From: Heterostelium multicystogenum
Taxonomy: Eukaryota; Evosea; Eumycetozoa; Acytosteliales; Acytosteliaceae
NCBI GenBank assembly: GCA_003667245.1
Contig: RCNN01000023.1
Location: 1 to 64,000 of the forward strand
Length of the DNA: 64,000 nt
Reading direction: 5' to 3'
Part shown: positions 1 to 9,241 of the stretch, one piece after another
How positions within the stretch are numbered: the first letter of the stretch is position 1
Layout of the letters: the number at the start of each line of letters is the position of its first letter
The notes under the pieces: model-generated
Told to the model about the DNA's origin: nothing
What the model saw: only the letters and a program-made list of their open reading frames with translations
The model's database searches: none
Translations under genes and position numbers: made by a program

Positions 1-260
1 TATCAATAATATGATGTAAATGTATTTTGCTAATGAACCCACTTGTGATAGTTTCATTTGGATCGATCGATTTTATTCTGATTTCTCCCCACACACAACA
101 CACAGGTTCTTTTTAATAAACTAATCTATTCGAGTAAAAAAAACAGAAATACGATTGAATTTCTTCGAATAGTTTATTATGTTTTTTTTTATTAAAACTC
201 TGATCATGATTATTATCTTTTTCCAAATGAGAATTTGATCAATTGAATGTGTAAACCAAA

Positions 261-2810
261 ATGCAAAGACATTCATCAATAACCAAACTTCAAAAAGAGT
301 TGTTGGAAGATTTGACTGAGAAATGCAAAGCAATGACAATGACCAGTATGGACGAATCGCTCTTTGTTGATCGCTGCTTCGAAGGAGACGTAATAGTCGA
401 GATTGGCAAGGTCTCTGATGAGCGACGAAGCTACATTACAAAGTCACTGGAAGCTATCAGTAATTTGGCAGAGGAATTCAAGGAGCCTCGGAAATTCAAT
501 AATCATAGAAACTTTGAAGGATTTAAGCTGATACAAGCACTTGAACCCCTACTCAAGAAGAGAATCGATGAATTCCAACTTCAGCAAAATCAAGTCTAAC
601 CCCAAGCTATTTGCGCTGTTGTGGAATCCTGCTGATATATCAATTACCCAACTGGATATTCAGTCGATTATTGCGCAGAACTACACACACCTCTCTCTGC
701 AATACATTGCTAAGTTCTGCACTCTTACCTTCAACTACTTTCAAAATGGACATTAGAGAGTACATGAGTTACGACAGAAATGGTGAAATCTTTAAAGTCC
801 TCAGACAATACTTGTACCAAAATGTAAATTTACACAACCCGACCACTACTATTTGGTCCAAACAAGAGATCATTATTGCTATAACTAACTTAAAAATAGG
901 TCGCAATAACTCATCCCAAAGAAAATTTTAATGCGAATTTGAAATCACTCAACTTGGCCAGATTTACTCCAACCAACGAGTTGGAGGTGATTGCCCTGAC
1001 TATGTCCAACAAATTTACAATCAGATCAGTTCGCTATATTTGTAAGTAAAGAATCTGGTCGGAAGTCCCAAATAGGAATATATATCACTAATTATCGAAC
1101 TACAGACGGTCGAGAATTAGATACGATCGAAAGGAATCTATTGTTCAAGGATGAAGCAAGTGCTCTTGCTAAATTCAATGAAATCTACAAAGAACACACC
1201 AACAAGGAATACAAACCTGGTGACTTATTTCCACCACCTGACAACAGCCAATTCTACGGTCATTTCGAATCAATCACTGAGAAGAGATATTGTATTCCAC
1301 CTTTGAAGAAGCTATGCTTCTCTGTATTATCTGAGCTATTTTTAATGTAACTACATATATCACCAACAACAACCTTTTATTAAGTAAATATTTACTCTTA
1401 TCATCCATTTACGCAGTGACAAACCAAACTTTATGGAAAAGATAAATCGTCTTCCTCTGGACACGCTCAGAGAATTCCTATTGTATTGTTTCGACAATGA
1501 AAAAACCAGTTGGAAATGAAATTGCTGTCTATCTGATGTCCAATCTCAAAGGAACTTATAGTGATGCTGTACTCGAAGAGCTGTTCCCATTCCAAAACTT
1601 CATAACCTCAGTATTTACTCGTCATAAATGGATCTTCAAATCGGTAGTCTACAATTTCTCACAGAGCCTCATTAGGAAGCCATATGATTTCAACTTGTTG
1701 ATCAATGTATATGAAAACAGAGATCTCTTCAAGCCCAAACAATTGCCTGAAGCCAATATACTGTTCGCTCAAAAGGTGTCTCCCAATCCACTTTGTACTT
1801 CAGGATAAAGACCAGTTCCTGGCTGCACTTCACAAGAGTTCATCGGGATTCTTTTGAAAACTTTGACTTTTCTAATATTGTTATCATTGGTGGAATAATG
1901 GCAAGTTCATTGTCGGGAGAGACTGCTGGATTTGAATCCTCTGACGTTGACGTTTGCTTCTATGGATTGGATGGCAAACAAATCAAAGAGCGACTCGCCT
2001 CCATCATTGATTATGTCAATGCAAACTTCACTGGCCACAGTATTACTTATGCTGACAATGAGATTACAATCTCACGTCACTATCCACACCGCCACATCCA
2101 ATTCAACTGTACAGTTCACCAAATATCCAAGAAGTTTTGCTTGGTGTCGATATTGAAGCATCATGCTTTGCTTTTGATGGAACCAATGTGTGGACTACCC
2201 AACGAGGTGTAGAAGCCTTCAAACTATCGCGCCAACTTTGCCACGCCCTATGGACACATCATCCGTGGCGACTCATTGTATCAACGTCGTTTGATTAAGT
2301 ATTTGCAACGTGGATTCAAACATTGCCTACCTTCCAAATGAAAAGATTAGCGAGGGTCTAAAGCACATGAACTATGAGCTCAAGAGTGCCAACGGTATTG
2401 AGTTGCTGATGAAGGCACAGAAGAATGAAGAGCTGTACTCTAAGCTCATTGAAAAGAGCAAGAGAGGAGGTCTTCCCTTTGGACCGGACATTGATAAAAA
2501 GAAATTCGAAAAACGTGTTACTTCCAATCACAACACAAACTACGATGGCTACAACTCTAGTGATTGGCCAAGTGTGTACGAAGGTCCAGAGGACCTAAAG
2601 TACTTCCAACCAAGCGTAGATCTTCTCAACAACAATGCATACAGTTTAGATTTCTATTATTTTATGAATTCCGATTATTATTATGAAGACGTCGATGATC
2701 ATTATTACCATAATGAATATTATGATGATGATGAGGAACAAATGATGGAAGATGAAGAAGTTCAGGAGGATGGGGATGAAAATGAAGATTTAATGGAGGA
2801 AGATCAATAA
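261..2810 (+). CDS. Nucleotidyltransferase-fold protein of the ankyrin-associated family, frameshifted
   Basis: Function unknown. Around 1860-2320 I see a hydrophobic strand with IIGGIMASSLSG, then SSDVDVCFYGL, then (after frame changes) GVDIEASCFAFDG, TTQRGVEAF and YQRRLIKYLQRGF. This order (GG..., SDxD, FD-D-xCCxxFDG, RA..AF, YExRLxKYxxRGF) is the one I know from nucleotidyltransferase-like domains attached to ankyrin proteins in amoebae and giant viruses. The C-terminus (2650-2808) is strongly acidic with Tyr/Asp/Glu runs. Two introns are convincing: 1042-1105 (gtaagt..tacag) and 1347-1416 (gtaact..gcag), both restoring frame. At least six further frame changes occur (near 585, 750, 900, 1505, 1790, 2130-2300); the one at 1505 lies in an A6 run. 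Either a decaying gene or assembly indels. The start at 261 is the first ATG of the open frame. No ankyrin repeats are evident in this copy. Confidence 0.55.
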
Positions 2811-2935
2811 ACAAAACATGGAAGTATCCATAATTAAATATTATATCTGACTAAGCCATCATTGTAAAATAAATAATATCAATCTTGTCCTGGATCGATC
2901 CTTCTATTCCAGTTTTTAATATCAAATATTTATTA

Positions 2936-3351
2936 TTATTTTCTTTTGGTTACAGTTCGAGTGGTCGTTGTCGATGTTGTAATGGTTTCAACTTCCTTTT
3001 CTCCAACAATTAAGTTAATTGCATCAACGACACATTGAAATGGCAACCTCAATATTTTCAATGTTATAGTACAAACTATTTACATTTAGTATTAGATTGT
3101 GTTAGAAATGTAATGATCATTTACACAGGTACGCGCAGCTATTTACCTGAGATTACACCTTTGGCAATATTTTTGTGTATACTTCTGGTGTAGTAGTTCC
3201 AATCTATATAGAGCGATCTGACTGTGATGGATCGTTCGATGACGGAAGCATATGAAAACATACCCTTGGTACTGATCTTTCCAGTCATCACACCATTTCT
3301 GATTTCATATTGGTTAGCACCATTCTTAACCCAACTAATATAGTAAAGCAT
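2936..3351 (-). CDS. Small two-exon protein of unknown function
   Basis: Not recognised. Exon 1 runs 3351 to 3147 from an ATG. The intron 3146-3076 starts gtaaat and ends aaatag. Exon 2 runs 3075 to 2936. Splicing gives one continuous frame of about 114 residues. The N-terminal part is mixed polar/hydrophobic with many Tyr and Ile (MLYYISWVKNGANQYEIRNG) and looks globular. The C-terminus is a basic Thr-rich tail (TTSTTTTRTVTKRK). No signal peptide or clear membrane helix is seen. It is convergent with the gene ending at 2810 (126 bp apart) and divergent from the carrier gene at 4319. The support is that the splice joins two coding-like exons in phase with no internal stop; I know no family match. 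Confidence 0.5.
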
Positions 3352-4318
3352 TGTATTTGTATTATTATAATATTAATTATTATCTTTTTAATTTGTTTAA
3401 TTAACATTTTAGTAGACATGTTTATTTGATTTATATAGTATTCTATCTATTGGTAAAGTAGTCCACACATCATAATACAACATGGATTAGTTTTCCACCT
3501 AAAGCAGCAAGTCAATCATATGATTGACATAAAAGTTTTTGACAAAAGCTGCAAATTTATTGATAAAATTGGTCATTGTCAATCCCACAAAGAGTAGTAG
3601 AGAGTATCAGTCAATCTATAATAATAATACTATTCATCCGATTATTGACTCATGACTTTATAATTTAACTATTGCTAATCAGCTGATTGATTGATTGACT
3701 GATTGATTGATTGATTAATTGACTTATTGATTGTCTTTGTCATGCAACTGATAAAGATAAATATCCTATACCAAAGGATATTGTATTTATTCTAAATAAA
3801 AATTTGATTCATTGATTGACTTATAGATATCTAATCCGATAGATAATATGAAGTTAATGGATATTGACCACATTCATTATTTTAATTTGAATTGATTTTT
3901 GAATCAAGCAACAAATATTACCTAATTTAGATATTTGAGGCTCAATTATAACATCACACTTCAAATCCAAATTTCAAAATTTAAAAAAATTAAATTTAAT
4001 AACAAACACTGTAATATTTATTAGCACAAGTATTATTATTATTAATAATAATAATCTGTCACTCACACAACACACACAAGCAACTCAAACAAAAAAAAAA
4101 CAAGAACAATATTATTATTAATTACAAACACAAACAAACAATAATAATAATACAAATTGATTCACATTTAATTTTGCAATTATCTATCTTCATTTTACTT
4201 TGCTCCTCAAAAATAAAATAAAAATAATTTTATTGTAAAAGTAAAGTTCATTAGCAGTCAGTCATAGATACCATACAATAATAATAATAATATCATCGTT
4301 AGTTAATAGTAGATAAAG
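3352..4318. other. Divergent intergenic region
   Basis: AT-rich spacer between the small minus-strand gene and the carrier gene. It holds a stretch of degenerate GATT/GACT units near 3680-3735, ATT/AAT runs near 4030-4060 and A tracts near 4090-4100, typical of dictyostelid promoters. No open frame or RNA gene is recognisable. Confidence 0.6.
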
Positions 4319-5642
4319 ATGTCTGATAAAGTACATATTACAGCTCAATCAAGTAGTGTTGATCACTCATTGGAGGCATTGGGTCATGTAAGTTAAGACA
4401 CAAATATCATCGTGTCGGAGTCGAATAGATCATGGAAGTTGTCAACTAACATTTAATTGTTATGTACCTAGGCAATTGCTGGTGGTCTTGCTGGTATGTC
4501 GACTATTGCTTTGACTTATCCTTTCTCCACTGTATCGACAAGATTACAAGGTAATTATATTTAGAGGTTGCCTCTTTAATGTTGGTGATTCATTATTGAG
4601 TGCACCTGAGCGAGTCTGTTAGTGATCGGTTTACTAATTATACTCAAACAATAGTACAAACAAAAGCAAGCAAATAAACAACAACAGCAATTAAATTCAC
4701 AACACGTATTACCAGTACCATATAAAGGAACATTGGATGCATTCCAAAGAATCATCAAGGAGGAACACTGGACATCCTTATACAACGGTTTGAAGTCGGC
4801 ATTGATCGGAATCGGATGTTCATCATTTGTATATTACTATTGGTACTCTCTCTTAAAGTCAATCTCGCTCAAAATCCAAAACAAATCGGAGCTTGGTACT
4901 TTGGAGAATCTTTTAATTGCTGCTCTTTCAGGTAACTACACATATAATCCAAGCACTATCTCCTCTTCCAATCGTTTACTAACAAAACACCATCTACTTA
5001 TAAATAAACAGGTGCTGCTAATGTTATAACAACACTCCCAATTTGGGTTGTAAATACCCGTCTTCAATTAAAGTCAAACAAAGGAATTGTTGACCAATTC
5101 AAAACTATTATTAGAGACGAAGGAGTTGGTGGATTATACAATGGTTTGATTCCAGCACTCATTTTGGTATCAAATCCATCAGTCCAATTCGTTTCCTACG
5201 AGAAATTAAGATCCATTTGGAAGAGATACAAGGGTACCTCCAAATTGGTAAGCACTCAACATTGTTGGTTTCACTCTTTAGCAAAAAGCCTAACTGTAGA
5301 CCTTAATTTTTAGAATTCACTTGAAATATTTGTCCTTGGTGCAATTGCCAAGTTGATTGCAGGTGTTGTAACTTATCCATATCTCCTTGTAAAGAGCAGA
5401 CTCCAAGCCACTGCAAGCTCAGAATCACCATACAAGGGAACATTTGATGCCAATCGTTAAGATTTTCAAAATCCGATGGCTTCCTTGGTTTCTTCAAGGG
5501 TATGCCATCAAAGATGGTCCAAACTGTATTGGGTGCTGCCTATGTTTTTGGTCAAGGAAAAGATTGTTTACTACACAGTATTTGTATTGTTTTATTGAAG
5601 AGAAGAATGACTCTTAGATCAAGCAACAAGCTACTTAATTAA
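4319..5642 (+). CDS. Mitochondrial-carrier family protein, PMP34 (SLC25A17)-like
   Basis: Member of the SLC25 carrier family, closest by eye to the peroxisomal adenine-nucleotide/CoA carrier PMP34, so probably in a peroxisomal or mitochondrial membrane. Signature repeats: TYPFSTVSTRLQ in the first third, LPIWVVNTRLQLK in the second and TYPYLLVKSRLQA in the third, each followed by a YKG/LYNGL matrix helix. Exons: 4319-4387, 4472-4550, about 4671-4931, 5012-5247 and 5314 to the end; all introns are GT..AG. Using the acceptor at 4670 gives a Gln-rich insert (NKQQQQL) before LPVPYKGTLDAFQ without a frameshift. In the last exon the frame breaks near 5453 and again near 5545, although the protein continues as IVKIFKSDGFLGFFKGMPSK and FLVKEKIVYYTVFV in neighbouring frames. 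These look like single-base indels. The stop at 5640-5642 follows the last coherent frame. Substrate is inferred from family only. Confidence 0.85.
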
Positions 5643-6410
5643 TCCAATTGATAATAAAGAGTATTAAGCTTTTTTTATTTTATATTTTGTCTGCACCACT
5701 TTTTTCTACCAAGTATTTACCGGTGACTTTAGAAAAATAACCCAGAATTATAAGTGTGACAGTGAAAAATGTTTTTTATTTATTTATTGGCTTAACTGTT
5801 TAATATAAATTGGTTTTGATCAACAAAATTTAATAAATTTTATAGTGTAGAAAAGATTACCTAAGTATCTATTTTTGTTTTTTCATCTTCTATTTTATCA
5901 TTATTGTAAGATTAATTAAGAGTTGCTTATAGGTTGTCAAAAGTGTGAAGTAGCAGATGAAATTGAAGTTACACTGTTTGGGTAATTTTGGTTTATCACA
6001 GAGTAAAAATCCCTTTAAAGGACCAATGATTGTAAGTTCCACTGTAATATTACTATCATTGTCAATGAAATGTATAGATCAACTAGTCTCAGGAAACTTT
6101 AGGACAAATTTAATAAAAATCAACAATGGAAATTAAGACATATTTTTGTTTTGTTGTTTTTATGTTTGTAAGAAAGGGATGTTTTTTTGTTTTTGTTTTT
6201 AATCCAGGTGGTATTAATTTATTAAATAATTAATAAATGGTGAGGGTCAGAACCTCACAGTGTTCTATATATATACATATTTTTAAGACACAAAGGGACA
6301 GTCGTGATTGTCAGAAATATTATTGTTTTTTTTTTTACTTTTCCTATTTTCCAGTTTTTTTGTTGTTTTTGTGTTTTGTATTCATATCCAAATGAAATAT
6401 TAATCTATAA
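5643..6410. other. Intergenic region
   Basis: Downstream of the carrier gene. T-rich with long T runs (6180-6200, 6325-6365). It contains one short perfect hairpin at about 6241-6259 (GTGAGG-7 nt-CCTCAC). I see no gene. Confidence 0.5.
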
Positions 6411-6925
6411 ATGAACGCGGGAGGACCAGATTGGGGATATCGCAACCAGAGATGGTGGAATATGTTCCAGTCTTTTTTGAACTCATTGACAGCGATAAAC
6501 ACATCTTATGGTAATTTTTTACAACCTTTTGGGCTCTGAAGGATAACGAGTGGTTTTACTGCTGAGCTAAAAGGGAGATATCTACTTATTCTTCTGATCC
6601 CGTATGCATCATTCTTTTTTTTTGTTGTTTTTTTGTTGTTATAACCATACAGTTGTTAATTTAAGGTAGGGTTTAGAAGCCTACAGATTTCTTTTTACAA
6701 CGACAGGCCGGTTGTGATGACCATCATTTTATAGAGGCATGACTGCCTATTATTATTTGGAGCAAGGGGACTGCTAAGTATTTCGAAGCGACAGAAGATT
6801 TTAAGAGTACACCAATGGTTTACGTAGTTGAGGGCTTCGCTTGTCAATTTACATATTCTTCATGGCGGGATGGTATCATACAGACTTAAAGTACATGGGT
6901 TCACTGGAAGTGTATGGGGAAAAAC
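6411..6925 (+). other. GC-richer region with short hairpins and a 42-codon frame
   Basis: Composition differs from the surrounding T-rich spacer. An ATG at 6411 opens a 42-codon Trp-rich frame (NAGGPDWGYRNQRWWNMF) ending at 6539. Between 6666 and 6748 three perfect stem-loops follow each other: GTAGG/CCTAC (6666-6684), ACAAC/GTTGT (6697-6715) and AGGCA/TGCCT (6735-6748). This could be a structured RNA, a decayed element near the tRNA cluster or a fragment of a small gene. I could not match it to U snRNA, SRP, RNase P or snoRNA signatures. Confidence 0.25.
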
Positions 6926-6987
6926 TGGAAAACCCGGGGATTCGAACCCACGACCCAAGGCTTCACAAGCAGACTACCATACCACAT
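6926..6987 (-). other. tRNA-like remnant or external B box downstream of tRNA-Asn
   Basis: Directly downstream of tRNA-Asn on the same strand lies a degenerate tRNA-like stretch. It has a perfect B box (GGTTCGAATCC, complement at 6938-6948), an anticodon-loop-like TTGTGAA (would read GTG, His) and a T5 run (complement of 6920-6924) after it. The anticodon stem and acceptor stem do not pair, so it is not a functional tRNA. D. discoideum tRNA genes often carry an external B box downstream, which is the alternative reading. Confidence 0.4.
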
Positions 6988-7060
6988 CGCTCCTGGTTGG
7001 GATCGAACCAACGACCCTACGGTTAACAGCCGTATGCTCTGCCGACTGAGCCACAGAAGC
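6988..7060 (-). tRNA. tRNA-Asn (anticodon GTT)
   Basis: 73-nt cloverleaf on the minus strand. Acceptor GCTTCTG pairs with CAGGAGC (one G-U). The D stem is GCTC/GAGC and the anticodon stem TACGG/CCGTA encloses CTGTTAA. The T stem GTTGG/CCAAC encloses TTCGATC. Internal A and B boxes are intact and no intron is present. A B-box-bearing remnant follows downstream and the LTR element begins 15 bp upstream. Confidence 0.95.
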
Positions 7061-7074
7061 TTTTTTTTTTATAC

Positions 7075-7268
7075 TGTAATGAAGTGATTATTCATTACAA
7101 GCATTCTATATATATGAACGATGTAAAACCATAATCATGCATCGTGTAAAAACTCGATAAATAGTCGAACGAAGAATAATAAAGATCACTTTTTCGTCTT
7201 GTCGTGTTTGACAATGATAATTCAGTATATATATATAATAATAAGAGAATATAAGCCTCTATATTATA
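7075..7268. repeat. Left LTR of the tRNA-targeted element
   Basis: 194-bp LTR beginning TGTAATGAA and ending TATTATA, identical to the copy at 7928-8121 at a constant offset of 853 bp. The first 25 bp form a perfect hairpin, TGTAATGAA-7 nt-TTCATTACA. A second inverted pair (ACGATG/CATCGT) lies near 7120-7145. Confidence 0.9.
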
Positions 7269-7270
7269 AA

Positions 7271-7282
7271 TGGCGACAACTG
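7271..7282 (+). other. Putative primer-binding site of the LTR element
   Basis: TGGCGACAACTG lies two bases after the left LTR. It would pair with the 3' end of a tRNA finishing CAGTTGTCGCCA. Neither tRNA in this window ends that way, so the primer tRNA is unknown. Confidence 0.6.
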
Positions 7283-7927
7283 CATATTTTTCAAATTGCT
7301 AATTAGAGATAATTTTTGAAAAAGAGGGGGAGAGGAAAGAGATAGAGATACAGAATATTATATATCTAGAGATACATACTTTATTATTTCTTTTTATTCA
7401 GATATCGTATTTTTGTAATTAGATATATATTATTTTAGTTTTGTTAGTATTAGTTTTATTAGTTAGTTAGTAGTTATTGAGTTATTAGTTATATAGTTAT
7501 TAGTAGTTATAGAGTTATTAGAGTCAGTTATAGTTATAGTATTAGTGTTAAGAGAACACTACAGGTTTTTTATATTTTGTTAGTTATACGAAGGATGTAT
7601 AACCTAGAATAGTTTTATCAAGTTAATAGTGCCGAATTTAAGTAGTTAGATCATAGTTCAGTAATAGTTTCAATATTTAAATAGTTCAAGTAATCTATCA
7701 AATCTCCCAAATCTCTTTTTACCAATCCAAACCAGACCCGAAGAAGAGGAACATGTAAAGTGCTGTCAAGAATCAAATAAGTGTGTACCGAGATCTTTCG
7801 TATATACCAAGTTAGTAACCAAGAATCAAGTCAAGTAGCCCAGAATCCAGTCAAGTTTCGTAAAGTCCATCGTTCATATCAATTTTTTTTTTCCGCCCTG
7901 ACGCACCCTTTTAAAATAGGGGGATAT

Positions 7928-8121
7928 TGTAATGAAGTGATTATTCATTACAAGCATTCTATATATATGAACGATGTAAAACCATAATCATGCATCGTGT
8001 AAAAACTCGATAAATAGTCGAACGAAGAATAATAAAGATCACTTTTTCGTCTTGTCGTGTTTGACAATGATAATTCAGTATATATATATAATAATAAGAG
8101 AATATAAGCCTCTATATTATA
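7928..8121. repeat. Right LTR of the tRNA-targeted element
   Basis: Second copy of the 194-bp LTR, followed immediately by the ATAC target duplication at 8122-8125. It ends 96 bp downstream of the 3' end of tRNA-Cys. Confidence 0.9.
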
Positions 8122-8217
8122 ATACCACATCAGCTATTCTGCTTTGGGCTCATCATTCAGAAGACATTTCTTACAAATCATTTAATAACCGCATGCGGAC
8201 AAAAATTATCAAATTAA

Positions 8218-8289
8218 AGGTAACAGAGAGGATTGAACTCTCGACCAAAGGATTTGCAGTCCTCTACTCTACCACTGAGCTATGTCACC
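8218..8289 (-). tRNA. tRNA-Cys (anticodon GCA)
   Basis: 72-nt cloverleaf on the minus strand. Acceptor GGTGACA pairs with TGTTACC. The anticodon stem GAGGA/TCCTT encloses CTGCAAA and the T stem GAGAG/CTCTC encloses TTCAATC. No intron. A T5 run lies about 10 nt downstream (complement of 8203-8207). It reads toward tRNA-Asn; without the LTR element the two genes would be about 100 bp apart. Confidence 0.95.
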
Positions 8290-8347
8290 ATTTTTGGATG
8301 TTTTTTTGTTTTTTAAAAAAAGCTAATACTTGTAAATTAATAGATAA

Positions 8348-9013
8348 ACCATTCAGTGCTAGTCCCTCACTTTGAAGAAGCAGCCAAACAAATCGACGTC
8401 AGCTCAACAGATGGGAAATCCGGAGACTCAACATCTCCAAAGAAAGCGAACTTTCAACCAACCTATACGCCTTACTTATGGAATATGCCTTGAACCACAG
8501 AAACAAGAAGATACACAACGAAACACCTAGCTTCATACACAAAGACATCATACTCCATAGGCTCAAACACGTTGTGAAATCCGTATATTACACCTCTTTA
8601 GAAAGAATCTTATGGTGGACAAACAAAAGGAACAAACCAACAAAGGATGGTCTAGTCATCCTGTGCGATCTTAAGATCACCGAAATCACCAACCATTACA
8701 ACAAACATTGGAACAACAACAAACTAATTACATTACAACTACCCAATTCAAATCAACATCTAAATCAAGTTTAAGCTAACAGTCAACAACCTGACCAAAC
8801 AAACAAACTGTTATCACTCATTCCAGAGATTCAAACTGAGAGGCAACAATCAACTGGAAAGATGATGATCCAAACTATTCAGAACCGACCACTCAACTGA
8901 CTATTATAAGATTGATATACTTCCCAATTAATAATAGATTCAATAAACTAGCTTTTTGAATTTGAGATGGTTATAGATTATAACCATCCTATTCACTTGT
9001 TTTAAAAAAAAAA
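8348..9013 (+). mobile_element. 5'-truncated TRE-like non-LTR retrotransposon upstream of tRNA-Cys
   Basis: A block of A/C-rich, non-T-rich composition unlike the surrounding spacer. It contains a frame (8478-8774) with Trp/His/Lys-rich sequence (VVKSVYYTSLERILWWTNKR) and ends in a 13-base A run at about 9004-9016. It lies between near-identical 14-bp sequences AAATTAATAGATAA (8334-8347) and AAATTAATAAATAA (9014-9027), 13 of 14 matching, which fit a target-site duplication. The 5' boundary is 45-59 bp upstream of the 5' end of tRNA-Cys. That position, the poly(A) end pointing away from the tRNA and the duplication length match what is known of TRE5 elements of Dictyostelium. The frame would be the extreme C-terminus of ORF2, but I cannot confirm homology. 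It is dead: no RT or endonuclease is left. Confidence 0.5.
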
Positions 9014-9241
9014 AAATTAATAAATAAGATCTTGACAAATAATTCATGTAAGAGAAAAAAGGAGACTCATGCATAAGATGTAAGAAGGGAGTCTGAAAGA
9101 TAAATATACCTTATTGTCTCAACAGGTAACAACTAGTAACAATTCATTAATTAACTCTTTTTTCTGATGGATAAAAACTCATTGGAGACATATCAATAAA
9201 AAATAATATTGTCCTTGACCAAAAATTCGATCTAACATAAT

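Larger units (their letters stand above)
7075..8121. mobile_element. Non-autonomous LTR retrotransposon (TRIM-like) inserted at tRNA-Asn
   Basis: Two direct repeats of 194 bp (7075-7268 and 7928-8121) appear identical base for base and flank 659 bp of internal DNA. The flanks are ATAC on both sides (7071-7074 and 8122-8125), a 4-bp target duplication. Two bases after the left LTR is TGGCGACAACTG (7271-7282), a typical primer-binding site beginning TGG. Just before the right LTR is a purine-rich AAAATAGGGGGA (7913-7924), a candidate polypurine tract. The interior has no gag or pol, only AT-rich DNA with degenerate AGTTAT repeats (about 7440-7550). The insertion point is 10-14 bp upstream of the tRNA-Asn 5' end, near the expected Pol III start. 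This is reminiscent of Ty3 and, from memory, of the Ty3-like DGLT-A family of Dictyostelium. Identical LTRs suggest a recent insertion made by enzymes encoded elsewhere. Confidence 0.85.

Noticed and set aside
6241..6259. GTGAGG/CCTCAC hairpin as a possible tRNA T arm
   Set aside because: The loop lacks the invariant TTCRA and no other tRNA arms are nearby.
6500..6610. Partial resemblance to a U2 snRNA or tRNA D-arm (minus strand TTTAGCTCAGCAG)
   Set aside because: No branch-point-recognition sequence, no T arm and no pairing acceptor stem could be found.
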